From: Hyphomicrobiales bacterium
GTDB lineage: Bacteria > Pseudomonadota > Alphaproteobacteria > Rhizobiales > Beijerinckiaceae
Direction: 5' to 3'
Length of the DNA stretch: 64,000 nt
Assembly: GCA_027483945.1 (NCBI GenBank)
Contig: JAIXTM010000012.1
Span: forward strand, 99,859-163,858
Part shown: one piece after another, positions 53,145 to 62,286 of the stretch
Layout of the letters: the number at the start of each line of letters is the position of its first letter
Numbering within the stretch: the first letter of the stretch is position 1
Position numbers and translations under genes: made by a program
Notes under the pieces: generated by a model
Databases searched by the model: none
Seen by the model: the letters and a program-made list of their open reading frames with translations, nothing else
Told to the model about the DNA's origin: nothing

Positions 53145-53174
53145 ACCTACGGTATACACGTTGCATTTCGGGGT
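53145..53174 (-). promoter_or_regulatory. Operator/promoter element B of the catabolic regulon
   Basis: The reverse complement matches element A at 26 of 30 positions, including an identical 16-mer (53145-53160 on plus: ACCTACGGTATACACG). It points leftward to the amidohydrolase operon exactly as A points to the rightward one. It lies 71 bp upstream of the divergent GntR gene, where it could also mediate autoregulation. Confidence 0.65.
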
Positions 53175-53230
53175 GCCGGGCGGGGCGAAGCTCCTGCGGG
53201 CGCGTCCGCCCATGAAGGCTGTCCGTTGCC

Positions 53231-53878
53231 ATGACCGACCTGTCCTCATCGACCCTCGGAAACACGACCTACGAGCGCCTGCGGGAGATGATCCTCAACG
53301 GGACGCTCTCGGCGGGGACGGCGCTGCAGGAGAAGAAGCTCGCCGAGAAGCTCGGCGTGTCGCGCACGCCGGTGCGCGAGGCGATCATGCGGCTGATGGT
53401 CGAGGGTCTGGTCCTGCGCAGCGCCGGGATCACGCCGGTGGTGCGGAGGCTCTCCGTCGACGACTTCATCGAGATCCTGCATGTGCGGCGCCTGCTCGAG
53501 GTCGAAGCGGCGGGCCGCGCGGCCGAGGCCGGCGGTTCGGAAGAGCTGAGGGCGATCCGCACCCGCATCCAGGCCTATGCCGACGGCGTCGTGCCGAGCG
53601 CCGACGAGCACGTGGCGGTGGACGACCGGCTCCACGACACGATCGCCTCGCTCGCCGGATCGCGGCTCCTGTCCGAGCTCATCGGCGACCTGCGGCAGAA
53701 GACCAAGATCTTCGACATGGGCCGGGTGCCGGAGCGCTTCCAGCCCGGCGTCGCCGAGCATCTGGAGATCATCGACGCCGTGCTCGCCCGCGACCCGGAG
53801 CGGGCGCAGAACGCGATGCGCGTCCATATCGACAATGTGCGCGGCAGCGTGCTGACGCATCTGCGCCGCCTGTTCTGA
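53231..53878 (+). CDS. GntR family regulator with FCD effector domain
   Basis: 215 aa. Winged helix at 10-75 (TYERLREMILNGTLSAGTAL, EKLGVSRTPVREAIMRLMVEGL), then an all-helical FCD domain with metal/ligand residues (DFIEILHVRRLLEVEAAGRA, VDDRLHDTIASLAGSRLLSEL in part, HLEIIDAVLARDPE). FCD regulators respond to organic acids and related small molecules. It is divergent from the leftward operon, and both catabolic operons share its likely operator. It is the candidate local repressor. Confidence 0.9.
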   Translation: MTDLSSSTLGNTTYERLREMILNGTLSAGTALQEKKLAEKLGVSRTPVREAIMRLMVEGLVLRSAGITPVVRRLSVDDFIEILHVRRLLEVEAAGRAAEAGGSEELRAIRTRIQAYADGVVPSADEHVAVDDRLHDTIASLAGSRLLSELIGDLRQKTKIFDMGRVPERFQPGVAEHLEIIDAVLARDPERAQNAMRVHIDNVRGSVLTHLRRLF

Positions 53879-53893
53879 AGGCGGCTGCGCCGT

Positions 53894-54682
53894 TCAAGCC
53901 GGCTCCTCGTGCGCCCTGGGCGCGGCGGCGATGATGTCCCAGATCGCCTGGGCCGTGTTGGCGAAGCGGAAGAGCTGAAGGTCCCGCTCCGCGATCATGC
54001 CCTCGGCCAGCAGCGTCTCGAAGCCGATCACGTCCCGCCAATAGGCCTCGTCCACCATGACGATGGGAATGGCGGGCGCCTTGCCGGTCTGGCGCAGGGT
54101 CAGGATCTCGAACAATTCGTCCAGCGTGCCGAAGCCGCCGGGGAAGACGACGAGGGCGTTGGCCCGCATGGCCAGATGCATCTTGCGCATCGCGAAATAG
54201 TGGAAGCGGAAGGTGAGCGCCGGCGTCGAATAGGGGTTCGGCTCCTGCTCGTGGGGCAGGGTGATGTTGAAGCCGATCGAGGGCGCGCCGGCATCCCGCG
54301 CGCCGCGATTCGCGGCCTCCATGATGCCGGGGCCGCCGCCGGTGGCGATGACGTTGTCGCGCGGCGCGCCGTTGTCGATGAGGGCGCCGCCCTTTTCCGA
54401 GGCGAGGCGCCCGAAGGCGCGGGCCTCCTTGTACCAGCGCCGGTGTCGGGCTGAGCCGAACTCGCCGACACGGGCGGAGCCGAAGACGACGATGGTGGAG
54501 CGCACGCCCCAGCGGCGCAGCTCCTCCTCGGCCTTGGCATATTCCAGGAGGAAGCGGACGCCCCGCATGGAATCGCCCAGCAGGAAATCCTGGTCCAGCG
54601 CCGGCAGGCGGTAGGAGGGGGAGGCGAGCTGGTCGGCGTTGGAGGGAACGGCGTCGGCGGCCGGCTTCGTGTCGTCCGTCAT
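53894..54682 (-). CDS. LOG family protein (Rossmann-fold nucleotide hydrolase)
   Basis: 262 aa. Conserved ATGGGPGIMEAANRGARDAG (in part) and PGGFGTLDELFEI match the LOG/lysine-decarboxylase-like family; plant LOGs release cytokinin bases from nucleoside monophosphates, and bacterial members hydrolyse AMP or related nucleotides. Start at 54682, MTDDTKPAADAVPSNADQL. It is distinct in direction and function from both neighbouring clusters. The substrate is not predictable. Confidence 0.88.
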   Translation of the reverse strand: MTDDTKPAADAVPSNADQLASPSYRLPALDQDFLLGDSMRGVRFLLEYAKAEEELRRWGVRSTIVVFGSARVGEFGSARHRRWYKEARAFGRLASEKGGALIDNGAPRDNVIATGGGPGIMEAANRGARDAGAPSIGFNITLPHEQEPNPYSTPALTFRFHYFAMRKMHLAMRANALVVFPGGFGTLDELFEILTLRQTGKAPAIPIVMVDEAYWRDVIGFETLLAEGMIAERDLQLFRFANTAQAIWDIIAAAPRAHEEPA

Positions 54683-54689
54683 GGCGTCC

Positions 54690-55460
54690 TCACACCAGCC
54701 CCGTGCCCTGGATCTGCCGGGCAGCGCGGCGCAGGACCGGCAGGTAGCCCGAGACCATGGATTCGGCCGCGACGCGGGCGGTCTGCGCGCTCGTGTTGAT
54801 CGCGATGCCGGGACGGCCGGGCGTGACGACCGAGACGGCGAGCGAGCGCAGGCCGACCTCCAGTTCGTCGGTGACGATGGCGTAGCCCTGGGCGCGCACC
54901 TCATCGAGGCGCGCTTCCAGCGCCTTGCGCGTCGTCAGCGTCTTCGGGGTCAGCGCGACGAGCTTCGCCGCAGCGAAGTACTCCTCCAGCGCTTCCGGTG
55001 AGAGCCGGGCAAGCAGCGCCTGGCCCATGGAGGTCGCATGGGCCGGCAGGCGCGAGCCGATGGACAGGCCGATGGACACGACCCGGTCGCGGGCGGCGGA
55101 GCGGGAGACATAGATGATGTCGGTCCCGTCCAGCACCGCGGCGGAGGCCGATTCCCCGATCTGCCGGGTGACCTCCATGAGGATGTCGAGCAGCGCCTGC
55201 TGCTCGGTCTTGCCGGACAGATAGGCCTGGCCGAGCTCCAGCACGGCGGGGGAGAGGCGGAAGCTCTTGCCGTCCGTGGTGGCAAGGCCGGTCTGGCACA
55301 GGGTGCGCAGGAAGCGGCGCGCTGCGGCCCGGGTGAGGCCCGTCCTCTCGGCGACGTCGGTGATGGTCTGGCTGCTGCGGCCGGAGAAGCTGCGCAGCAC
55401 GTCGAGCCCCTTGGCGAAGGATTGGACGGTTTCCTCGATCACGGAATGGGCTCCCCGCAC
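54690..55460 (-). CDS. pcaR: IclR family regulator (PcaR/PcaU/PobR type)
   Basis: 256 aa from GTG 55460 (a second GTG at 55442 is possible). The N-terminal winged helix is QSFAKGLDVLRSFSGRSSQTITDVAERTGLTRAAARRFLRTL (in part), followed by the C-terminal effector-binding domain (IGLSIGSRLPAHATSMGQALLA in part). It matches the beta-ketoadipate-pathway subgroup of IclR regulators, which sense beta-ketoadipate or protocatechuate. It is divergent from the pca operon, with a 97-bp shared control region. Confidence 0.88.
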   Translation of the reverse strand: MRGAHSVIEETVQSFAKGLDVLRSFSGRSSQTITDVAERTGLTRAAARRFLRTLCQTGLATTDGKSFRLSPAVLELGQAYLSGKTEQQALLDILMEVTRQIGESASAAVLDGTDIIYVSRSAARDRVVSIGLSIGSRLPAHATSMGQALLARLSPEALEEYFAAAKLVALTPKTLTTRKALEARLDEVRAQGYAIVTDELEVGLRSLAVSVVTPGRPGIAINTSAQTARVAAESMVSGYLPVLRRAARQIQGTGLV

Positions 55461-55525
55461 GCGTTCCTGCGCGGTCCCATGTTGACACGGGCCGCAACCG
55501 GCATATTGTTCGTCAATAGATCATA

Positions 55526-55542
55526 TGTTCGTTTATCGAACA
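55526..55542. promoter_or_regulatory. IclR-type palindrome in the pca promoter region
   Basis: TGTTCG-TTTAT-CGAACA is a perfect 6-bp dyad with a 5-nt centre. It resembles the GTTCGATNATCGNAC sites known for PcaU/PobR. Another TGTTCGT half-site lies at about 55508-55514, 18 bp away on the same face. It sits just ahead of pcaI, so it is the likely PcaR operator. Confidence 0.7.
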
Positions 55543-55557
55543 AGCGGAAAATTCGGA

Positions 55558-56388
55558 ATGGCCAGTTTCCTGTCCCTGCGCGATGCGATCGCCAACGAGG
55601 TGCGCGACGGCGATGTCGTGGCGATGGAGGGCTTCACGCATCTCATTCCCTTCGCGGCCGGCCACGAGATCATCCGGCAGGGCCGCCGGGACCTGACGCT
55701 GATCCGCATGACGCCGGACATCATCTACGACCAGCTGATCGGCATGGGCTGCGCCCGCAAGCTCGTCTTCTCCTGGGGCGGCAATCCGGGCGTCGGCTCG
55801 CTGCACCGGATGCGCGACGCGGTGGAGAACCACTGGCCGCACAGGCTGGACATCGAGGAGCATTCCCACGCCGCCATGGCGAACGCCTACGAGGCTGGCG
55901 CGGCGAACCTGCCCTTCGCCGTCTTCCGCGGCTACAAGGGCGTGACGCTTCCCGAGGTGAACCCCAATATCCGCTCCGTCACATGCCCGTTCACGGGGGA
56001 GGTCCTGGCCGCCGTGCCCGCCGTGCGGCCGGACGTGGCGATCATCCACGCGCTGAAGGCCGATGCCCGCGGCAACGTGCTGATCGAGGGCATCACCGGC
56101 GTGCAGAAGGAGGCGGTGCTCGCTTCGAGGCGCTCGGTCGTGACGGTGGAGGAGCGGGTGGAGGATTTCGGGCCGCGCAGCGCCAATGCCGTCATCCTGC
56201 CGCACTGGACGGTCGGCTCCATCGCGGTCGTGCCGCGCGGCGCCTATCCGTCCTACGCGCACGGCTATTACAAGCGCGCCAATTCCTTCTACCAGGCCTG
56301 GGACGCCATCGCCCGCGACCGGGAGACGTTCCTCGCCTGGATGGACGAGAACGTCATGAAGGCCGATGCCGGCCGGGAGGTCGCGTGA
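55558..56388 (+). CDS. pcaI: 3-oxoadipate CoA-transferase subunit A
   Basis: 276 aa alpha subunit of the succinyl-CoA:3-oxoadipate CoA-transferase (family I), e.g. DGDVVAMEGFTHLIPFAAGHE (in part) and KLVFSWGGNPGVGSLHRM. Together with PcaJ it activates beta-ketoadipate. The start at 55558 is favoured over ATG 55525 because the latter lies inside the regulator palindrome. The stop overlaps the pcaJ start by one base. Confidence 0.93.
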   Translation: MASFLSLRDAIANEVRDGDVVAMEGFTHLIPFAAGHEIIRQGRRDLTLIRMTPDIIYDQLIGMGCARKLVFSWGGNPGVGSLHRMRDAVENHWPHRLDIEEHSHAAMANAYEAGAANLPFAVFRGYKGVTLPEVNPNIRSVTCPFTGEVLAAVPAVRPDVAIIHALKADARGNVLIEGITGVQKEAVLASRRSVVTVEERVEDFGPRSANAVILPHWTVGSIAVVPRGAYPSYAHGYYKRANSFYQAWDAIARDRETFLAWMDENVMKADAGREVA

Positions 56389-57164
56389 TGGTCAAGCCCG
56401 CCACCCCCACCGAGATGATGACCATCGCCGCGGCGCGCGCGCTGAAGAGCAGCGATGTGTGCTTCGTCGGCATCGGTGCCCCGTCGGCCGCGTGCAACCT
56501 GGCGCGCCTCACCCATGCGCCGGGCATCACGCTCATCTACGAATCCGGCACGATCGACACGCGGCCGGACGTGCTGCCGCTCTCCATCGGCGACGGCGAG
56601 CTGTGCGACACGGCGCTGACGACCGTCTCGGTGCCGGAGATGTTCCGCTACTGGCTGCAGGGCGGGCGGATCACCGTCGGCTTCCTCGGCGGGGCGCAGA
56701 TCGACCGCTTCGCGAACCTCAACACGACGGTCGTCGGCGCCTACGACCAGCCGAAGGTGCGCCTGCCGGGCGGCGGCGGCGCGCCGGAGATCGCGATCCA
56801 TTGCGGCGAGATCTTCATCACCATGGCGATGGGCTCGCGGGCCTTCGTGGACAAGCTGCCCTTCATCACCTCGCTCGGCCACGGGACGGGGCCGGGCAGC
56901 CGCGAGAAGCTCGGCGTGAAGACCAGGGGCCCGACGCGCGTCATCACGGATCTCTGCGTGATGGAGCCGGATCCGGAGACGCGCGAACTCACCGTCACCT
57001 CGCTCCATCCCGGCGCGACGCGGGAGGCGGTCGAGGCCGGCTGCGGCTGGACGCTGCGCTTCGCCGAAGGCCTCTCCGAGACGGCGCCGCCCACGGACGA
57101 GGAACTTGCCGTGCTGCGGGACCTGCACGAGCGCACCCGCCGCGCCCATGCCGGGGAGGCCTGA
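56388..57164 (+). CDS. pcaJ: 3-oxoadipate CoA-transferase subunit B
   Basis: 258 aa beta subunit with the catalytic glutamate in [13 protein letters not shown]; further conserved are [17 protein letters not shown] and [11 protein letters not shown]. It is translationally coupled to pcaI (TGATG), and pcaF follows 4 bp after its stop. Confidence 0.94.
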   Translation: MVKPATPTEMMTIAAARALKSSDVCFVGIGAPSAACNLARLTHAPGITLIYESGTIDTRPDVLPLSIGDGELCDTALTTVSVPEMFRYWLQGGRITVGFLGGAQIDRFANLNTTVVGAYDQPKVRLPGGGGAPEIAIHCGEIFITMAMGSRAFVDKLPFITSLGHGTGPGSREKLGVKTRGPTRVITDLCVMEPDPETRELTVTSLHPGATREAVEAGCGWTLRFAEGLSETAPPTDEELAVLRDLHERTRRAHAGEA

Positions 57165-57168
57165 GCCC

Positions 57169-58371
57169 ATGGCAGACGCCTTCATCTGCGACGCGCTGCG
57201 CACGCCGATCGGCCGCTATGGCGGGGCGCTGTCCTCCGTCCGCGCCGACGACCTCGCCGCGCTGCCGATCCGCGCGTTGATCGAGCGCCATCCGCAGATC
57301 GTCGACGCGATCGACGAGGTGATGCTGGGCTGCGCCAACCAGGCGGGCGAGGACAACCGCAACGTCGCCCGCATGGCGGCCTTGTTGGCTGGCCTGCCGG
57401 ACCGAATTCCGGGCGTGACGCTGAACCGGCTCTGCGCCTCGGGTCTCGATGCGGTGGGCGCCGCGGCCCGCGCCATCAAGGCGGGCGAGGCGGACCTCGT
57501 CATCGCCGGGGGCGTCGAATCCATGAGCCGCGCGCCCTTCGTCATGGGCAAGGCGACCGCCGCCTTTCAGCGGCAGGCGGAAATCCAGGACACGACGATC
57601 GGCTGGCGCTTCGTCAACCCGAGGATGAAGGCGGCGCACGGCGTCGATTCCATGCCCGAGACGGCGGAGAACGTCGCGGCCGACCATGGCGTCTCCCGCG
57701 CCGACCAGGACGCCTTCGCCCTGCGCTCCCAGCAGCGGACGGCGGCGGCTCAAGGTGCGGGCGTCTTCGCGGAGGAGATCGTGCCGGTGGATGTGCCTGG
57801 CGCGAAGGGCACGACGACGCGCGTGGACCGCGACGAGCATCCCCGCGCCGACACGACGCTGGACTCGCTCGCCCGGCTGAAGCCGGTGGTGAAGGCGGAC
57901 GGCACGGTGACGGCGGGCAACGCATCCGGCGTCAATGACGGCGCGGCCGCGATGATCCTCGCTTCGGAGGCCGCCGCCAGCCGGCTCGGCCTGACGCCGC
58001 GGGCGCGGGTCGTCGGCATGGCGAGCGCCGGCGTGCCGCCGCGGGTCATGGGCGTCGGCCCGGTGCCGGCGGTGCAGAAGCTCCTCGCGCGGACGGGCAT
58101 TGCGCTCGCCGATATCGACGTGATCGAATTCAACGAGGCCTTCGCCTCTCAGGCGCTCGCCTCGCTGCGCGGCCTCGGTCTCGCGGACGACGCGGCGCAT
58201 GTGAACCGGCATGGCGGGGCGATCGCCCTCGGCCATCCGCTCGGCATGTCGGGCGCGCGCATCGCGGCGGCGGTCGTGCGCGATCTCAAACGCGACGGCG
58301 GGCGCTACGGCCTCGCCACGATGTGCGTCGGCGTCGGGCAGGGCGTCGCCCTTCTCGTCGAGGCCGTGTGA
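57169..58371 (+). CDS. pcaF: 3-oxoadipyl-CoA thiolase
   Basis: 400 aa thiolase cleaving beta-ketoadipyl-CoA to succinyl-CoA and acetyl-CoA, the last pathway step. Catalytic Cys is in [17 protein letters not shown], His in [15 protein letters not shown], and the second Cys in [23 protein letters not shown] is also conserved. Start at 57169, [20 protein letters not shown]. Confidence 0.95.
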   Translation: MADAFICDALRTPIGRYGGALSSVRADDLAALPIRALIERHPQIVDAIDEVMLGCANQAGEDNRNVARMAALLAGLPDRIPGVTLNRLCASGLDAVGAAARAIKAGEADLVIAGGVESMSRAPFVMGKATAAFQRQAEIQDTTIGWRFVNPRMKAAHGVDSMPETAENVAADHGVSRADQDAFALRSQQRTAAAQGAGVFAEEIVPVDVPGAKGTTTRVDRDEHPRADTTLDSLARLKPVVKADGTVTAGNASGVNDGAAAMILASEAAASRLGLTPRARVVGMASAGVPPRVMGVGPVPAVQKLLARTGIALADIDVIEFNEAFASQALASLRGLGLADDAAHVNRHGGAIALGHPLGMSGARIAAAVVRDLKRDGGRYGLATMCVGVGQGVALLVEAV

Positions 58372-58387
58372 CGGCAAGGAGGCAGAA

Positions 58388-59098
58388 ATGGCCCTGATCT
58401 ATCCCGTCCGGTCGCTTGCCGCCCACCCGCCCTATCTCGCGCCCGACTACGTCTCGACGCGGCTGCGCTCGCCGTCCCGGCCCCTGGTGATCGTGCCGCA
58501 CACGCTCTCCGAGCTCAGCGGCCCGGCCTTCGGCCACGACGCGGTGCGCGAGAACCACATGGACCTCACCGTCCAGCATGCGGGCGAGCCGCTGGGCGAG
58601 CGGATCATCGTCACCGGCCGGGTCACGGACGAGGACGGACGGCCGATCCCGGACACGCTCATCGAGATCTGGCAGGCCAATGCGGCGGGGCGCTACGTCC
58701 ATGTCAGCGACCAGCATCCGGCGCCGCTCGATCCAAACTTCACCGGGGCCGGGCGCTGCGTCACCGGGCCGGACGGCTCCTACCGCTTCGTCACGATCAA
58801 GCCGGGCGCCTATCCCTGGCGCAACCACCACAATGCCTGGCGGCCCGCCCATATCCACCTGTCGCTATTCGGGCCGAGTTTCCTGACCCGCCTCGTGACG
58901 CAGATGTATTTCCCGGGCGACCCGCTGCTCGCCATCGACCCGATCTACCAGTCGATCCCGGACGAGCGCGCGCGCCAGCGCCTGATCTCCTCCTTCGACA
59001 TCGACACGACCATGCCGGAATGGGCCCTCGGCTACCGGTTCGACATCGTCCTGCGCGGCCGCAACGAGACGCCCTGGGAGGATCCGCATGATGACTGA
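58388..59098 (+). CDS. pcaH: Protocatechuate 3,4-dioxygenase beta subunit
   Basis: 236 aa iron-binding subunit that opens protocatechuate between the two hydroxyls to 3-carboxy-cis,cis-muconate. Fe(III) ligands are visible: Tyr in AAGRYVHVSDQ, Tyr in KPGAYPWRNHHNAWRP, and two His in PAHIHLSLFG. Length and motif order match PcaH. Its 3' end overlaps pcaG by 11 bp. Confidence 0.96.
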   Translation: MALIYPVRSLAAHPPYLAPDYVSTRLRSPSRPLVIVPHTLSELSGPAFGHDAVRENHMDLTVQHAGEPLGERIIVTGRVTDEDGRPIPDTLIEIWQANAAGRYVHVSDQHPAPLDPNFTGAGRCVTGPDGSYRFVTIKPGAYPWRNHHNAWRPAHIHLSLFGPSFLTRLVTQMYFPGDPLLAIDPIYQSIPDERARQRLISSFDIDTTMPEWALGYRFDIVLRGRNETPWEDPHDD

Positions 59099-59687
59099 CG
59101 CGCGCGGCAAGCCGGACGGGATCACGCCGTCCCAGACCGTCGGCCCCTTCTTCGCCTATGCGCTGACGCCCGGCGGGCGCTATGCGTTCGAGGTGCTGGC
59201 CGGGGACGACCTGACGGTGCCGGGCGTCGCCGGCGAGGCGGTCCAGGTCAGCGGGCGCGTGCTCGACGGGGAGGGCAAGCCCGTCGCCGACGCGTTCCTC
59301 GAGATCTGGCAGGCGGACGGAGCGGGGCGCTATCCGGACGGGTCCGGCCCCGGCAATACGGGTTTTCGCGGCTTCGGCCGGGCGGAGACCCGCGACGAGG
59401 GCCGCTTCGCGTTCCGCACGGTGAAGCCCGGCCCCGTCGCCGGGCCGGACGGTAGCGCCCAGGCGCCGCATATCTGCATCGGGCTCTTCGCCCGCGGCGT
59501 GCTGCGGCGGCTCTACACCCGGATCTACTTCCCGGAGGACGCGCAGGCGCACGGCAAGGATCCGGTCCTGGCGCTGGTGCCGGCCGACAGGCGCGGCACG
59601 CTGATCGCGCGGACGGCCGGGCCGGGCGCCTACACGTTCGACATCGTGCTCAACGGCGCGGACGAGACCGTCTTCTTCGAAGCCTGA
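59088..59687 (+). CDS. pcaG: Protocatechuate 3,4-dioxygenase alpha subunit
   Basis: 199 aa non-iron alpha subunit of the PcaGH oligomer: SQTVGPFFAYALTPGGR, DAFLEIWQADGAGRYPDGSG, APHICIGLFARGVLRRLYTR (in part). It has lost the iron ligands of the beta subunit, as normal for PcaG. It starts inside the pcaH end. Confidence 0.95.
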   Translation: MMTDARGKPDGITPSQTVGPFFAYALTPGGRYAFEVLAGDDLTVPGVAGEAVQVSGRVLDGEGKPVADAFLEIWQADGAGRYPDGSGPGNTGFRGFGRAETRDEGRFAFRTVKPGPVAGPDGSAQAPHICIGLFARGVLRRLYTRIYFPEDAQAHGKDPVLALVPADRRGTLIARTAGPGAYTFDIVLNGADETVFFEA

Positions 59688-59734
59688 CAGGTGCCGACCG
59701 GCTCGCATAAGATCGGGCGGCATCGGAGACGCGC

Positions 59735-61087
59735 ATGAGCCTGTCGGCCCTCGATTCCGTCCTCACCGGACCGCTCTTCACCACCCCCGAGATGAGCGCC
59801 GCCTTCGGCGACGACAGCCTCGTCGCCGCCATGCTGGAGGTGGAGACCGCGCTCGCCCGGGCGCAGGCGCGGTTCGGGATCGTCCCGCCGGGCCTCGCCA
59901 CCGCGCTCGCCCTGATCGCGCCTTCCGATCTCGACCTTGTCGAGATCGGGCGACGGACGGAGGCGGCGGGGGTGCCCTCCATCCCGTTCCTCAAGATGCT
60001 GCAGACGCGGCTGCCGCCCGATTACGAGCCCCATATCCACAAGGGCGCGACGACGCAGGACCTCATCGACACCGCCCGCGTGCTGCAGATGCGGACCGGG
60101 TTCGACCTGATCGCCACCGAGATCGGAGTCGTGCTGGACGGGCTGATCGCGCTCGCCTCCCGCTACCGGGCGACACCGTGTGTCGGGCGGACCTATGGCC
60201 AGCACGCGGCGCCGACGACGTTCGGTGCAAAGGCGGCGGTCTGGCTGTCGGGTCTCGCCGGCGTCGCCGCCGGGCTGAAGCCCCTGCGCGAGCGGGTGCT
60301 CGCCGCGTCGCTCGGCGGTCCGGTGGGCAACCTCGCCGCCTTCGGCGCCAAGGGGCCGGACATCGCCGATGCCTTCGCGCAGGAACTGGCGCTGCGCCCC
60401 GCGATCATGCCCTGGCATACGAGCCGTGCGCGGATGGCGGAGGCCGGGACCTGGCTCGCCATGCTGATCGGCGCGCTGGCCAAGATCGCGTCCGACGTCG
60501 CCAGCCTGTCCACGACCGAGATCGGCGAGGTGGCCGAGCCGCACGCGCCCGGCCGGGGCGGCTCCTCCGCGATGCCGCACAAGCGCAACCCGGTCTCCTC
60601 CACCGTGATCCTCGCCGCACACCAGGTGGCGCCGGGCCTCGCCCAGTCGCTGGTGAGCGCCATGGCGGCCGCCCATGAGCGGCCCGCCGGGGCCTGGCAC
60701 GGGGAATGGCATGCTTTGCCGCCCCTGTTCGGGCTCGCCGCCGGCGCGCTGAAGGAGGCCAAATCCATCGCGCTCGGGCTGCAGGTCGATCCGGACCGGA
60801 TGACGCGCAACATCGCGCTGACCAACGGGCTCCTCTTCGCGGACAAGGCTGCGGCGCGCCTCGCGCCCCGGCGCGGCCGGGAGGCGGCGCACGAGGCGGT
60901 GGAGAAGGCCGCGGCCCTCGTGCGCGACAGCGGCCGCCACCTGGCGGACGTGCTGCGCGACGATCCGGCGCTCGCCGGCATCGCCATCGACGATGCCTTC
61001 GACCTGAGTGCGGCGGTCGAGGCCGGCGCCGCCTGGACCGAGCGCGCGCTCAAGGACGCCCGCACGATCCGCCTGCAATTTCCCTGA
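59735..61087 (+). CDS. pcaB: 3-carboxy-cis,cis-muconate cycloisomerase
   Basis: 450 aa fumarase/aspartase superfamily lyase cyclising carboxymuconate to 4-carboxymuconolactone. It has the signature GGSSAMPHKRNPVSS (flexible loop with catalytic Ser) and HIHKGATTQDLIDTA. 47 bp separate it from pcaG, the widest gap within the pca operon except none larger; a separate promoter is not obvious. Confidence 0.94.
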   Translation: MSLSALDSVLTGPLFTTPEMSAAFGDDSLVAAMLEVETALARAQARFGIVPPGLATALALIAPSDLDLVEIGRRTEAAGVPSIPFLKMLQTRLPPDYEPHIHKGATTQDLIDTARVLQMRTGFDLIATEIGVVLDGLIALASRYRATPCVGRTYGQHAAPTTFGAKAAVWLSGLAGVAAGLKPLRERVLAASLGGPVGNLAAFGAKGPDIADAFAQELALRPAIMPWHTSRARMAEAGTWLAMLIGALAKIASDVASLSTTEIGEVAEPHAPGRGGSSAMPHKRNPVSSTVILAAHQVAPGLAQSLVSAMAAAHERPAGAWHGEWHALPPLFGLAAGALKEAKSIALGLQVDPDRMTRNIALTNGLLFADKAAARLAPRRGREAAHEAVEKAAALVRDSGRHLADVLRDDPALAGIAIDDAFDLSAAVEAGAAWTERALKDARTIRLQFP

Positions 61088-61104
61088 AACGACGAGGACC
61101 GACG

Positions 61105-62286
61105 ATGCCGACGATCGATACGGGCGCGACGACCCTGTTCTACGACGTGACGGGGCCGGAGGACGCGCCGGTCGTCCTGTTCTCCAACTCCCTCGGCACC
61201 ACTCTGGAAATGTGGGACGAGGTGGTCCGCCGGCTCGGCGGCCGCTATCGTTGCATCCGCTACGACACGCGCGGCCACGGCCGCTCGCCGGCCGTCCCGG
61301 GCGATGCGGACATCGACACGCTGGCCGACGATGTCGCTCGGCTGATGGACGCGCTCGCCCTGCCGGCAGTCCACTTCGTCGGGCTGTCGCTGGGGGGCAT
61401 GACCGGGCAGGCGCTGGCCAGCCGCCATCCGCAGCGGGTGCTGACGCTCACGCTGATGGCCACCGCCTCGCAGATGCAGCCCGGTTCGGCCTGGATCGAG
61501 CGCGCCGCCCTGGTGGAGGCGGAAGGGACGGCCGCCATTGTCGAGGCGACGATGGGGCGCTGGTTCACGCCGGGCTTCCGGGAGGCGCAGCCCTCGGCGG
61601 TGGAGAAGGTGCGGCGCCACTTCCTCGCTTGCGACGCGAAAGGCTATGCCGCGTGCTGCCGCATCATCGCGGGCATGGACCTGACGGGCCGGCTCGGCGC
61701 GATCACGGCGCCGACGCTGGTCGTCGCGGGCGCGCAGGACCCGGCGACGCCGCCTTCCGCCGCAGAGGCGATCGCGTCCCGCGTGCCCGGCGCCGTGTTG
61801 GAGGTCCTCGACCCCGCCGCCCATCTCCTGGCGGTGGAGCGTGCGGCGGAGGCCGCGGCGCTGATCGCACGCTTCCTGATCGCCCACGGCGCCGATGGCC
61901 GGCCGGGGCAGGGCGGCGCGTCGACCGCGACGGGCATGGCCAACCGCAAATCGGTGCTCGGCGTCGCCCATGTCCAGCGGTCCATGAGCGGGGCCACCGA
62001 CTTCAACCGGGGCTGGCAGGACTTCATCACCCGCGTCGCCTGGGGCGAGGTCTGGGGCGACGAGACCCTGCCGCAGAAGACGCGCTCGTTCCTCACCCTC
62101 GCGATCACGGTCGCGCTGGGACGGGAGGAGGAGTTCCGTCTCCATGCAGGGGCGGCCTTGCGCAACGGCACCAGCCCCGACGAGATCCGCGCGGTGCTCC
62201 AGCATGCCGCCATCTATGCGGGCGTGCCGGCGGCAAACTCCGCCTTCAAGTGGGCGGCCGAGGTCATTGCGCAGGAAACGCGCTGA
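61105..62286 (+). CDS. pcaL: PcaL: fused beta-ketoadipate enol-lactone hydrolase and carboxymuconolactone decarboxylase
   Basis: 393 aa. Residues 1-~262 are PcaD, an alpha/beta hydrolase with YDTRGHGRSP and nucleophile VGLSLGGMTGQ, converting enol-lactone to beta-ketoadipate. Residues ~275-393 are PcaC (HVQRSMSGATDFNRGWQDFI, TRSFLTLAITVALGREEEFRLHAGAAL in part), which decarboxylates 4-carboxymuconolactone. A Gly/Ala-rich linker (ADGRPGQGGASTATGMANR) joins them. Such PcaL fusions are known in actinobacteria and some alphaproteobacteria. It completes the pathway. Confidence 0.95.
   Translation: MPTIDTGATTLFYDVTGPEDAPVVLFSNSLGTTLEMWDEVVRRLGGRYRCIRYDTRGHGRSPAVPGDADIDTLADDVARLMDALALPAVHFVGLSLGGMTGQALASRHPQRVLTLTLMATASQMQPGSAWIERAALVEAEGTAAIVEATMGRWFTPGFREAQPSAVEKVRRHFLACDAKGYAACCRIIAGMDLTGRLGAITAPTLVVAGAQDPATPPSAAEAIASRVPGAVLEVLDPAAHLLAVERAAEAAALIARFLIAHGADGRPGQGGASTATGMANRKSVLGVAHVQRSMSGATDFNRGWQDFITRVAWGEVWGDETLPQKTRSFLTLAITVALGREEEFRLHAGAALRNGTSPDEIRAVLQHAAIYAGVPAANSAFKWAAEVIAQETR

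Noticed and set aside
40884..53174. Composite transposon or IS ends formed by the inverted 30-bp elements
   Set aside because: No transposase lies inside or near, no target duplication is seen, and both copies sit at promoter distance from operon starts; shared operators explain them better.
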